64,000 bases of DNA from Boswellia sacra (lineage: Eukaryota > Streptophyta > Magnoliopsida > Sapindales > Burseraceae): assembly GCA_013180625.2 (NCBI GenBank), contig SNVD02009130.1, positions 248,001 through 312,000 of the forward strand, given 5' to 3'. This document shows, in pieces, positions 22,626 to 33,729 of the stretch; the stretch's first letter is position 1; each line of letters starts with the position of its first letter. Below the pieces are notes generated by a model that was not told where the DNA came from, did no database searches, and worked only from the letters and a program-made list of their open reading frames with translations. Both the position numbers and the translations under genes were made by a program.

Positions 22626-23620
22626 CAAATAAAAGTTTAATTTTAAGAGAACGGGGCGGCAATAGAATTACTTTCTAGAATCTAAAACAACTGCAACTCT
22701 CGAAGAAAAGGTACAGGTACCTAACATGTAAATTTTTTTATTCAAAACACGAGCCTTAACTCCGACTTCGATCTCCTACATCTACAAAAGCCTCACTTCA
22801 AAAGATCATCATATACATATTCCAAAGGAAAAAGTTGCCTACTTTTATTTTTTTGTGGTGATTATTCCAAGAGAATTTAATGACCAGTAACATGACTGTT
22901 GTTACCTACATAGTGGTCGAAGACACGCAGTTTGCTGTTATGGAAATTTCCCCCATCTTGCTCACCATGCGGGCGAATAACAATGCAGTGATCACTGCTA
23001 CAGCTCACTTCCATGACTCTCAGCAGGGTCAGGCCATCATGAATGCTGCTTCCGTTCCTGGCACTAATGTTATGGGAATCATCAGTTAATTAGCAGCCCA
23101 CAGACGTGGGTGGTGGTAACACTCCACATATATAGGCAGAATGGCCATATATCAAACTTGACTATACCGGTACAAAAGCATCGCAAAGCATTCCTTAAGA
23201 AAGCGTCTTCAATCTTCAACAAGTTTCTTCTAGGTTGTCTCAGCATCAGTGTTGGTGTCGTCCATAATTTGGTGCTCAATTGAATTGATCAGGTTGAGTT
23301 AGTGCAATAATTCCTTTACAGAATTTGCAATATTAATTGTTGTTGTAGTCTCTCTGTTATAATTAAACCCAACTTTCCTTGACATGCTAATCGGCTGGGC
23401 TCTTGTATTGGTTAGTAATAGTTCGGTATATACCAAGCAAAGTGTTGTTGTATTGTTTATAGTTTGCAATTTGAATTGTTCTCAGTTCTTGAAATCAATA
23501 TTTTAATGTGTATATGTTTTTTTATCAATTGTTGAGGAATTAGGTGTCCAATTCGAAAGATTAGCCTATTAGTGGGTAACCCAAGATCTCCCCATTAAAT
23601 GTGGGACTTCCAACGTCAAT
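22626..23620. other. Spacer between units 2 and 3
   Basis: This stretch is not matched by the other units. It contains one small open frame (22880-23089) with composition richer in G+C than its surroundings, described separately. The part from 23540 to 23615 (AACCCAAGATCTCCCCATTAAATGTGGGACTTCC) looks like the plant LTR or gene-tail sequence commonly seen dispersed, but it was not assigned. Confidence 0.4.
22880..23089 (+). CDS. Small open frame of unknown function
   Basis: A 69-residue frame from ATG 22880 to TAA 23089. It is moderately hydrophobic with no membrane segment or motif that I recognise. Base composition is visibly richer in G+C than the flanks and codon use looks protein-like, so it could be an exon of a decayed or captured gene. 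There is no matching copy in the other units. I would not assign a function, and it may simply be chance. Confidence 0.25.
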   Translation: MTSNMTVVTYIVVEDTQFAVMEISPILLTMRANNNAVITATAHFHDSQQGQAIMNAASVPGTNVMGIIS

Positions 23621-24753
23621 GAAAAACTAGCATTAACATATATATGGCAAAGATAATAAGGAAGTAAAAGTAGCATTATTATATACTTATAAAGTTATTA
23701 TTACCCCAAATTTGTATTTCAAATAGTTAATAAAGTTAATGTAGAATTGATTTGACAATCAAAGTCATGGGTGAAATGATTAATCACATTACTATACTAA
23801 ATCATCCATTCACTACAAGAAAATGGGCCTTTTACCGCGGGCCGAAACCGTTGTAAAAGGCCTTCTACGGCGGTTTAAGCCCGCCGTATAAAATGGCGCC
23901 GTAAAAAATAATTTTACTTTTTACCTTGGTTGCGGCCCGCGGTGAAACGGATTTTACCGCGGGCTCAAGGCCTGCCATAAAAATTCGTGGTGTGGTCCAA
24001 ATTTTTTTACCGCGAGCTTGTGGCCCGCCGTAAAAAGTGACTAAAAAATTCCCAGGTATTTACCGCGGGCGTTGGCCCGCCGTAAAAAGTCCTTGCTGTT
24101 CTTTTAAAACAACAAATAAAAATAAAACAACGCCAGTACTTTAAATACATGCCAAAGACCATGTAGATAGATTGAAACGCCAGTACCAATCCAAAAAGAA
24201 CAAGAGGAAATTGATGCACAACAAATTTTTCAAAGTTCAATAAATCTAAAGAATCAACATATGAAACTCGAAAAAACTCATGAAAAAACTCATAAATGAA
24301 TTTTTATTTTCAGATATATTTACAATTACAAGTGGGGACACATCTATTTTGTTATGTGTCATGTTGTACAAAGCATACAAAATTTCCTTTCAGATTAACT
24401 TTGACCATGTAAAAAGATTGCAGTTGAAGCATCTATGAATTTGCAACCGCAACTTGAGTTATAAAAGGTTTCAAGATAAAGCAGAACAACAGAAACATAA
24501 AAGAGAAGTGGAAGAGTGGAAAATTAAATGGTTAAACCATGAAACCCTATACAATCTTTGAGCCTCTAAAGGCATATTCATCTTGAAGGAAGTACATTGC
24601 TCTTCATTTATTGCAAAGGCTAATACCAATTCACTTCTACGTTGAAAGAAAAACTAAACAAGCATCTCTGTGTGAAGGAATGATAGGCAGACTTGAGAAA
24701 CAAAAGAAAAACATGTGATGGTTATCCTCTTTATGTTCATTGGCGATTATTTC

Positions 24754-25032
24754 CTAACGTTTTGACAAATCACCAAACACCTCAGTGTAACATATAGGGC
24801 AAGCCTGAAGAAACAAAAAAGGAAAAGATAAATAAATAATAAGTCAGCCACTTCTAAGACAAGCAAGACAATAAATAAAAATGTTTCTTTCTAAATTCTG
24901 CTTGAAACTGTCAACTCCCTTACCTTGTTGATGCTAAGCCATCTGGATCCGCATCCAGCATGATAGATATGTTTGCATGGTAGAGTGATGCGCCTGTCAC
25001 CGTGTTTATACTCCATCTGGCAGATTACACAT
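24754..25032 (-). pseudogene. BIG BROTHER-type RING E3 ligase, last two exons (captured)
   Basis: The penultimate exon (24924-25032) encodes CVICQMEYKHGDRRITLPCK followed by HIYHAGCGSRWLSINK, the RING-H2 core of BIG BROTHER-like ubiquitin ligases. A GT donor at its end and an AG acceptor join it in frame to the last exon (24754-24804), which supplies the final zinc ligands ACPICYTEVFGD and a stop. The RING would bind E2 enzymes in the intact protein. The upstream exons of that family are not recognisable here, so this is a gene fragment inside CACTA 1, not a working gene. Exon boundaries were read by eye. Confidence 0.8.
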
Positions 25033-25377
25033 CTATTTCCAAAATGAGACAGTAGGTCAGACTCATTGGCAAAGAAACAAAAGACAGAAAACTTGGTCAA
25101 TGAAGATAAGATTCATATTTTATGGAAGGCCTCAATGTTTAAGGCAACCAACCAACACCAACTTGTGCCTAGTTGAACATGCAATGGGGACATAATTAGC
25201 ACAAAAAACCACTGCAATTTTGACATACTTAGTAGATAACCATGCAAGTGTGAATCCGACTAGGTTTTCATATTTTTATTTGTTAAGAGATCTAAAACTG
25301 TGTTGCATGGTAACCACAAGATAATTAAATGTTCAAACCGAACACTTGTGTTATTGATCATGCTACACTATGCCAGT

Positions 25378-25915
25378 CTAGTGTGCTTAAAACCAGAAAA
25401 GAAAGAAATTTATGACAAAGCTTGAGTCCACCCCTTCTTCCCACCCACAATTCAGAAACGCCAACACTAGCTGGATCCTGAAAGCTAATTTGGCTAAGAG
25501 GAGTTGGCCTAGAGCTCCCATCGGGGCTTGATATCTGAGAAATATCTTGCAAGCTATCAGTGCATGCATTTACTTCTACTATATGACCTTCAGTCTGCAA
25601 TTTTGCTGCTAACCCTATGACATCAAGATTAAATTCTGCATTAAGCAATCCATCAGTTTCTTGATGCAATTCTTGCAACAGAGGCCTCTCATGAGAACCT
25701 AATTAAGCCAAATCCTTGTTACAATAATCATACAAAAGATCGATGTACACAAATCAGCCAATCAGAATTGCCAGAAAAAAGGTTTTGAGTAGTCAAAAGT
25801 TTTTCCTTCAATAAATAGCCACAAAAAGCTGTTAAAGATTTACCTTTCAGAGGAGGAGGATCCAATGATGCTTTATTTATCTCTTCAGAAGAACCTGAAA
25901 TTCCACAACCAGAAA
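25378..25915 (-). pseudogene. Captured exons of unidentified gene
   Basis: Between the RING and MRG fragments, the minus strand has at least two exon-like open stretches (25680-25400 and 25897-25843). They encode a Ser/Gln/Asp-rich segment with QELHQETDGLLNAEFNLD and SSEEINKASLDPPPLKG. Splice-like junctions surround them. They may belong to one of the two recognised genes or to a third. I do not recognise the family. Confidence 0.35.
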
Positions 25916-26552
25916 CTTAAAATCGAAACTCAAAGAACACCTTTATATCATTTTTTCAACTGGAAACTGAAGATGCATATTGCTTACCATAAACGGGTAT
26001 TATATGGAAAATTCATTTGCAAACTCTTATTCAAAGAACATATAGAGGTTTTACCCAAATAAGGAAAAACAAAATCAACGATATTGAAAATGCAACATAA
26101 TGTACCTTCATGATCTTCCATATCAACAAGATAAAGCAACAGGGTTTTGTAGATGAACATAATGCATTTTCAGATACTCCATCTTTGCAGTCTGGCATAA
26201 CAACAACAACATTGGCATAACTAAAACTGCCACTTAGATGTGCTCATAAAAATAGTAACAATTTAACTCCATCAAGAAAATAACAATTGAACCGATATAT
26301 TTTCCAACGGAAAACGAAGGCAGTAAAGACACAAACAAATTAAACCCTAATTTCAACAATCAAAGCTTCTAAATTAACAAAGAGCTACAACAATTAAGTT
26401 AATTCAACTATTATTTTATGCAAATAACAACTAAAAAGAAAGCAAGAAACGAGCTAGAAGTGAGAAACCAAAGCATAATTCAAAAATTACAAGTGAGAAA
26501 GCAGAGAAAGAAAAGAAAAGAAAATAATTCGAAGAAGAAATGCCTTTGCTTC

Positions 26553-26681
26553 GTAGATGCGAGGGCAGTGATAAGCGAGGACACGCTCGCCCTCAGTGAA
26601 GAGGCTGGAATTCGAGGGAGGCGTTTCTCTGCTGGAGCTGTCGGCGTCGCTGGTGGTGTCCTCCTTCGATGAGCTCACCAT
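26553..26681 (-). pseudogene. MRG-family chromodomain protein, first exon (captured)
   Basis: From ATG 26681 the minus strand encodes MVSSSKEDTTSDADSSSRET, then PPSNSSLFTEGERVLAYH and PRIYEAK. This is the N terminus and beginning of the chromo barrel of plant MRG1/MRG2 (EAF3/MORF4-like) proteins, which read H3K36 methylation. The frame ends at the usual first-exon boundary, but the next bases are GC rather than GT. The remainder of the gene is absent. A region upstream (26690-26950) may be its promoter or 5' leader carried along. Confidence 0.65.
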
Positions 26682-28768
26682 TTTCTCAGCTTATCAGAAG
26701 CAGAGAAAACGATCTCTGCAGCGCTCTCTGCTGTGAGCCTGTGACTGGTCCCCGTGGGCTTCTCTCGTTGTTTTCCAACAGTTTGAAATGGTTTAACAAT
26801 TCGACTTCCAAACCAGCGAGGAACGGTGCGACCGAGCTTTCGTATGAGATAATGGCGAGTGTTGGACTAACGAGGTTGAAAGGCTGTGAGTGTAGGAGAT
26901 TTGTTGCACAGATTTTCATCGGTTTCAGGAAGCATAAGAGAGATTTCAAAGGTTGAAAGGCTTTGGGCGGAAAAAATTAGGGAAGGAAAATTAGGGATTT
27001 TAGAGGGAAAAGTTAGAGAAAAGCGGGAGAATGGGGGCAAAATAAAAAAAAAAAATTGATTATATTACAGCCTTCTACTGCGGGCCTACGAAACCGCAGT
27101 AAAATCCGTAACATCTACTGCGGGCTTCATGGCGCACCGTAGAATTTTAAGTTTTACCGCGGTTTTGGAGGCCCGCGGTAAATAGGTGCAGCAAAAAGCC
27201 CATTATCTTGTAGTGATTGAAATTCACTTGGAATACAAAGCAAGTCAATTGAAGCTGAGCCAATGCTCATTGGAGATGTTATCTCTGTTTTTATTGAGTA
27301 TTTAAATTATCTTCTGTCTCGACCTCTCTGACCTCTTTCCATTTTCTAGTAAATTCTTTCACCTTCCCATATTCTTTTCCATTGACATTAATTGGAGATG
27401 ATTTTGACTTTACGTATAGTGGGGAAAGTAGAACAATATATACCAAACAAAGATGTATTTTGTTTAAAGGATTATGGTGTATCAATTAAGTAGACTAATC
27501 TGCAGGCGTGGCTAGCTAGTCTATTTGTATTATATAACAATCTTCGTCATTATTGAATCTAACAGTACTAATATGTTCATATATGGTTAGTTCATATTAG
27601 TTTGCAATATTTCTTTTTATATATTATGAATCAAATCCTTGTGTTTATTAATAAAATACAATTAGATAAAGCAACATTAATGAATTTGACTTGTTATAGA
27701 TTGGCCACTTAAACATTGACCAAGTCCACCTCTTCTCACTTCTCTCTCGTTGTCTTCTATTGCATGCTTATGATTCTAGTAGCAGATTCCAGTGGCAACC
27801 ACATCAATCTATGAATATGATTTTCTTTGTTCAAGAATTTTAATATTAATAACTAATTAATAAAACTTTTTCTTTTTTTCAATCAAGCATATGAGAGAAA
27901 ATTATTTATAAGGCTAGCTAGCTTATAATTAAAGTCTTATATAAAATTGAAATAATTAAAAATTAATAAAACTTTTTTTTTTTTAATCAGGCATGTGAGA
28001 GAGAATTATTTACAAGGCTAGCTAGCTTATATTTAAAGGCATATATAAAATTGAAATAATTAAAAATTTATTAAAAAGGAATTCAAAAGGGTTTGTTAAC
28101 TGAATTAAATAATTTTTTTTAATGACAACAACAACAGCAATAATACTTTATTATTTTTTATATTCTGTTTTTAAGGATACACTTTTTTTGTTCTTATGTT
28201 TAATTTTAATCTAGTAAGTAGTAAAAGCTGGTCTATTTAATTATACAGAGAGTGCAATAAATGCAAATTTTCATATAGGACGTTGCCACTTTTCCTGCAT
28301 ATAGATAATATATAAAAACCTCTAAAGTGAATTATTGCATCTTTTGAATTATATTAAATCCTTTAATTTATCGTGTGATATCTTGAACGAGCTTATATAT
28401 CGTCATATATTCTTTATAAATTATAAACACAACATTCTTTATCATGATCATCACGCAAAAGCAAATGCAACCAATATATATATATTGCTTGGAGAAGACA
28501 AAAGCAGTAGCTAGCATATATAATCCTGCAGATCATTAATTTTAGACTCCAAGATAGTAATTAATTACGCGCGAATGAGGAAGCTAGTACATAAAGTAAA
28601 ATTACGATAGAGTTAATGGGGAAGAAAATAATAAAAAGAATATCATCAATTCTTGGATCAATCATACATATACTTTTCCGTCATAAAAAGAACTCGCTCA
28701 GTATATATAATTAAGCTCTCGCCAGATCTTCACACGATACCCCGAAGTACGAACACAAGAGCTCCTTA

Positions 28769-28956
28769 AGAAGTTAGAGAAGGCCTAGCATGAGAGAAAA
28801 GAGCCTGTCAGCATAGCCAAGGAGAATGCCTGAGAACCAAACAATAAGGGTTCTAGCCTTAAATTTTCTCAACCTGAAACTAACTTGCAAGTCGCAGGCA
28901 AGTCATCCTTGGCCACCAAACAATACTCTTACCTTCATGTAAGAACTCTCTCCTTC
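28769..28956 (-). ncRNA. MIR169: miR169 precursor 3a (variant mature)
   Basis: The mature region 28895-28915 differs from canonical miR169 at its second base (UGGCCAAGGAUGACUUGCC plus two). The star arm at 28814-28832 also has one change (CAGGCATTCTCCTTGGCTA). The stem is otherwise kept (CTTCATGTAAGAAC with GGCCTAGCATGAG). A change at base 2 of the mature RNA alters the 5' seed, so target choice could shift slightly. Lies downstream of 3b, about 85 bp away. Confidence 0.85.
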
Positions 28957-29039
28957 ATTAAATTCAAGCTCCCAATGCGATATTGCTAAATAATATCTCT
29001 CTGAATCTCACAGTAGTGATCAAGATAAATGTAATTTGT

Positions 29040-29228
29040 TGAAGAAGAGAAGGTCTAGCATGATTTAGAAAAGAGCCTGTCAAGCTAGCCAAGGTGACTG
29101 CCTGGTAACCATCAAGGGATTTTAATTAATTATTTCTTTCAACATATTGAAACCGTTGGAAGGGATCAGGCAAGTTATTCTTGGCTACCAAACCAGACTC
29201 TTGTCTTCATGTTAGACCTCTCTTCCTC
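29040..29228 (-). ncRNA. MIR169: miR169 precursor 3b (degenerate mature)
   Basis: The mature region 29167-29187 carries two substitutions relative to canonical miR169 (bases 9 and 12 become A: UAGCCAAGAAUAACUUGCC plus two). Base 9 lies beside the AGO cleavage position, so strong NF-YA cleavage would be expected to suffer. On the plus strand both changes are C to T, as methylated cytosines tend to mutate. The star arm (29086-29104) remains CAGGCAGTCACCTTGGCTA, and the lower stem survives. Probably a decaying copy. Confidence 0.75.
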
Positions 29229-29277
29229 TAAGATATTCATGCACTACTTAATTTGGATGCCAAAACTTGTTTTCAAG

Positions 29278-29288
29278 TGTATTTATAG
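29278..29288 (-). promoter_or_regulatory. TATA box of miR169 unit 3
   Basis: CTATAAATACA on the minus strand, 49 bp upstream of the base of hairpin 3b. Unit 2-like sequence further upstream is kept only to about 29510 and then replaced. Confidence 0.7.
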
Positions 29289-29384
29289 TCAATGAAAGAA
29301 TAGACATTAGATTCGGATTGCCTAATAAAATCTTAAATATACATTATTATCTTGGTCATCATGATCAATCTATGAGTTTCTTGT

Positions 29385-29436
<52 letters not shown>

Positions 29437-29713
29437 TTTTCCACTGATCAATAGTGCAGTATTCATCTGAACATAATGGAATATATTCTTGTAAGTTCCA
29501 GTGACTCCACGGAATATATTCTGAACTTAGAGATCAGTTATATATAATAAATATTAAACATTTTATAATATTATTAAATTAATACAGATTTTAAATAATT
29601 TAATATGTAATTATATATTAAAATTAAAGAAATTGCAAAAAGCATTGCTGCCAGTCGACCACCATCTCTGCTGCTACGGTTCAATGACGGTCACACGTGG
29701 TAGTGACTAACAT
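29289..29713. other. Truncated unit 3 upstream region and unassigned insert edge
   Basis: It matches unit 2 up to TTCCAGTGACTC (about 29507), including a long (TA)n run. After that it is unrelated AT-rich sequence to 29640, followed by a more balanced stretch (GCTGCCAGTCGACCACC...) up to the copia LTR. This stretch may be the left side of an older insertion whose right side is 43710-44345. Confidence 0.4.
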
Positions 29714-30020
29714 TAAAGATAATTTAGGGAAAAAGAAAATGTATTAACTTTATTTCTGAATAAATTTTCAGTATAAGGTACAAGGAAATATATAGGAGAA
29801 AGAAAGCTAGTCTGCAATACAAATCTCCCATAAATAAGAAAAGAAAATAATAATCCCTTTGATCAAGGGATGTATAATAAAGACAGCTAATCAACCAAAT
29901 CTAGTCACTGACTAAATCTATTTATTTCAACTAATTAATTCCTGAAAATCAGAAAATTAATTCCTAAAAATCAGAACATTGATTCCTAAAAATCAGAACA
30001 TTAAATGTAGAATTTCCACA
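29714..30020 (-). repeat. Copia element 2, 3' LTR
   Basis: 307 bp, begins TGTGGAAATTCTAC on the minus strand. It is adjacent to the GAAGGGGAA purine tract at 30021-30030. It is highly similar to the partner at 43403-43709. Confidence 0.92.
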
Positions 30021-30027
30021 TTCCCCT

Positions 30028-30473
30028 TCAAGCTGGGGAGTAAATGTCAATCATTCCCAGCTTGGATATTGGTAGTTGGAATTTAATTCTTGGAAGGTCT
30101 TTTGTAAGAACATCAGCCATTTGAAGATTGGTTGGAGTATAGTTGAGACTAAGTATGCCACCCTCAATCTTCTCCTTGATAAAATGCCGATCCAGCTCCA
30201 CATGCTTAGTTCTGTCGTGATGGACTGGATTTTTAGCAATACTTATTGCAACCATGTTATCACAAAATACCTTCATTGAAGCGTGTGTAATTCTTAATTC
30301 TTCAAGGATTCTCTTCAGCCACATTCCTTCGCAGATTCCTTGTGCTAAGGCTCGAAATTCTGCTTCAGCACTACTTCTTGCTACCACTGTCTACTTTTTA
30401 CTCCTCCATCTGACTAAATTTCCCCAAACGTAGGTACAATAGCCAGTTGTAGATCTTCTATCAGTTATGCTTC
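30028..30473 (-). pseudogene. Copia element 2 RNase H, 3' portion of pol
   Basis: The minus-strand frame encodes VARSSAEAEFRALAQGICEG, VFCDNMVAISIAKNPVHHDR and HVELDRHFIKEKIEGG, the C-terminal RNase H of copia. The preceding segment (TTGYCTYVWGNLVRW-like) reads into the CACTA junction at 30474. The matching upstream part resumes at 39267 with ELFTDADWAG, so the CACTA element sits inside the RNase H coding region. Confidence 0.9.
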
Positions 30474-31429
30474 CACTACAACAAAAAAGGTTTTTTGTGT
30501 CGGCCGAAAACTGACACATATCAAAATACATGTCGGTTTTTACGTGACATCTATGGCCCTGACACGTATTCTATACGTGTCACTTGGTCAAACCGACACA
30601 AGCATATGTGTCGTTCACAAACAGACATGTATTAACAAATATGTGTCACATAGTAACGGATTTTATCAAATATGTGTCAGTGATTAAGCGACACATATTT
30701 TGTGTCGGTCAAAAAACGACATACTAGTGTCATTCCTTGACTGACACATAATATGTGTCAGTCAGAGAACGACACTAGCGTGTCAAACTATGACCGACAC
30801 ATATTGACTCCTGAAACATATGTGTCATACAATGACCGACACATAAATATTCACTAAGTGACACATATTCTGTTACGTATGCGTCGGTTATTGGCCGACA
30901 CTTATAATTAAAAAAATTTAATACGTGTCATTCTCTGGCCGACACATAATTCGTTCACTAAGTGACACATATTCCGTTTTTTCGTGTAACCTTTATGTGT
31001 CGGTTTTTTGTCGACACGTACCTTTTAAAAATATATAATACGTGTCAGGATAAACATCCTGACACGTATTTTATATATTTTTTATTTTAAAAAGTACATA
31101 AAACTCATGAATAATCATACAAGAAACCAAATAAGCAATAATACATAAAACTCAACAGAGCAATAACAGACAAAGGAATCAACTAAGATTTGTAGTCAAA
31201 GTACATAAAATGGCATATGTGGCAATGCATTTATCAGTGCTATATGGCTTTGGACAGTATAAGTGGCAACTCATTAACTAGAACAAAAAGAAAAAAATAG
31301 AAACACAGACATGAAAACCAAGTTAGATCTGGCACTGCATTAGAAAATCTAACCCCAAAGCTTAAACTAAGTAGCCATGTCACTCAAACTCAATGGATAT
31401 GCGGGATATCTAGACGGAGAGTAGGTGTC

Positions 31430-32415
31430 TCTAGATCAACCACTGGCATTGGCCCAAGTTGAAAGGTCTTGAGATGAAGGACTTGCGTGCCAAAGTCACT
31501 CTAAAGAAGATAGGAAGGGCATAAGCAATGTATAGACCAATTGTAGCAATAGATACCATGGCCTGAAATGCCATTGTACTCCCAAGATACTACACAAGAT
31601 AAGAAGAAACAAATATGAAATGAGAATTTGAAAGAAGAAGAGTAACAGAACCAAATGGAAGTAAAATATACTTTTCCAGTGAGTGAATGTGAGCCAATGT
31701 CAAATTGAATTGCCTGGGGCTTAAGCTAGTCGATGATGAGCAAGATCATGTCTATGGCATACCCACAATAACAAACCACCACACTTTGTTATCCCAGAAG
31801 GACCAATGCATTTATCAAGACTGTAATTTCGTAAAATATAACAAAAAGTAACTCATAAAACAAAAATAAAAGCATGAAAAGAGATAGCCATCACAAATAT
31901 TCCATAAAACTTAAATTAAAGTCTGCTCTAGATTTTTAATTTTTGTCTGGCCTCTAAATATTTCTAAAAATGTAGGACAAAAATACAAGCAACTTGGAAG
32001 AAAATCTAAAGCATTGTCATGAGGAAAGATATCATTAAGAAAGTTTCAGATAGTTTTGACAATTGGACAGCTAAAATATATATATGGTGTGCATGTATCT
32101 GTCTGAGAGAGGGAGAGGTGCATACTATTAGTGCCATGCAAAATGATATAAATGCAGAAAGCCAAACTGCATTTTTGGGGACCTCCTGTTTGTTCACTTT
32201 GTGCCAAAAAGATGAAAATGGCATGGCTCCATCTCTTGAAAATGCATATGCCATCTTGAAAATGAAGTTTTATTACAATTAGGAACTATATAAGAGAACT
32301 GAAAGCAACCAATGTGCCCTTTTGTTCCAAAGAAATCAATAGGAAAGCAAGTGTACCTGGAGTTGCTTATTACTGAACTCATACCACAGAAAAGCATCGC
32401 AAAGCAACCACCCCC
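31430..32415 (-). pseudogene. BAT1-like amino acid transporter fragment (captured)
   Basis: Three exon pieces in order on the minus strand: CFAMLFCGMSSVISNSR (about 32410-32350), MAYAFSRDGAMPFSSFWHKV with NKQEVPKNAVWLSAFISFCM (32254-32130), and MAFQAMVSIATIGLYIAYAL with PIFFRVTLARKSF (about 31570-31470). These are consecutive membrane-spanning segments of plant BAT1/GABA-permease-type transporters of the APC superfamily. The N-terminal half and the C terminus are absent. The order and introns show capture of genomic DNA, not a retrocopy. Confidence 0.75.
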
Positions 32416-32465
32416 AAACAAACAATTCCACCAACTCCCTTTTCTTTACTGTATGAGTTTTATTG

Positions 32466-32705
32466 TTATTTGTTGATTTTATTGAGGTTGATTCCACCTC
32501 CTCTCACTGATATATTTGGGGACTTCATAGAGCTAGCCCTACTCACGTGATTTGAGTCAAGAAACACAACTATTACAGTGATGTCATCGTGGAAATGGCG
32601 GCGGACACCACGGTCAATCTTCTTCAGGTCAGAATACCTCATTTCTCGCTTCTTTGTTGCTTCTTGCAGAGCAACTTTCACCACCCTCCTAGCACTTCCC
32701 TGCAT
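32466..32705 (-). pseudogene. Clade D PP2C phosphatase, last exon (captured)
   Basis: The minus strand encodes [40 protein letters not shown] and the tail [18 protein letters not shown]. This is the final exon of clade D type 2C protein phosphatases; [11 protein letters not shown] contains the last metal-binding Asp of the catalytic domain. The other exons are missing. An AG acceptor-like sequence precedes the first codon near 32700. Confidence 0.8.
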
Positions 32706-33729
32706 GAAGGTTCACACAAAAGTGAATTTTCATCTCATTTTTTACTTTCCTGATTTGAAATTACAAAATTTTCTGATAGAAATCTGATTGCAAGTAGAAT
32801 ACACAAAAGGATATATCCTGAATTTCTTCAGCATGTACCAAAATCAGACGGGGCAGTAGTAAACTTATAATATGTAACCAGAAGATTCTCAAAATTGTAG
32901 TAGAAAATTGATTTCTCTCAGGCGGCTCAACAATCAACAAAAAAGTACATCCATAGAAGGGCTATTTTATAAGGTTCAGGATTCTTGGACCACTGACAAT
33001 TTCAAAGATATGCCGGACAACTTTTTTAATTATGAATTTAACAAACACATTAAAATAAGATCAACAAGCATGCTTGAGATGGTCAATGAAAATGAAAAAC
33101 ATTTCAAAGTACATTGCACCAAAAGGAACTTCAAATTCTTCACGTAATATGCCATATGTTTATTGTAATTGTGCTAGTTCCATAGATGCATTTGAACATT
33201 TAAACACACCAAATAACAAATTGGAAAGCTTTTATTAAAACATGCAAGCAATCATTGACATAACATAGTGTGATGTAATAGTAAACCAATTAAAGCCACC
33301 ACCAACCTAAAGTTCCCAATCACCTCATAACAGATGATTGAAAAGGTTTAAGCAAAAATGTTGTCACACCATTGAGGGCCATCCACATCATTGGCCAAAA
33401 TTAAATGTTTCTCCCTTTGTTCTTTTTCTCTGTCCCTTCAAAAGTTATTATCAACACAAAATACATGATGAAAAAAGTTGCAATAAGAGAGGACAGAAAC
33501 CAAATACTCTAAATACAAACTAAAACACTTTAATAATATATGCCAGCTCCAAATAGTTAGGATCACGAAAAGATCATCATAAAGTTGATGGCTCTTCTAG
33601 CAATAATCTAGAAATCAAGATAGAACTAGTGCTTCATTGATCTAAAGACAACTAAACATAAATTTCAACAAACAATTTGAACTCTAAGATCAAGTAACAT
33701 GAACAAACGGGGACAAGTACCCTCAGAAT

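Larger units (their letters stand above)
23811..27215. mobile_element. CACTA transposon 1 carrying host gene fragments
   Basis: The ends are CACTACAAGAAAATGGGC and the near-perfect inverse (17 of 18 bases match), with a 3-bp target duplication ATT (23808-23810 and 27216-27218). The uninterrupted site is preserved in unit 2 near 17630. Subterminal regions (23828-24100 and 27070-27190) repeat TTTACCGCGGGCC-type motifs in both orientations, as expected for transposase-binding sites of En/Spm elements. No transposase is present; the middle holds minus-strand fragments of cellular genes. Confidence 0.93.

Noticed and set aside
26686..26956. Open frames on both strands upstream of the MRG exon
   Set aside because: No family features; more likely the promoter or leader of the captured gene.
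29267..29470. Open frame with a Tyr-Ile repeat
   Set aside because: It is made by the (TA)n microsatellite at 29388-29434.
31680..31810. Possible extra exon between BAT1 pieces in CACTA 2
   Set aside because: The minus-strand reading has stops and does not continue the transporter sequence.
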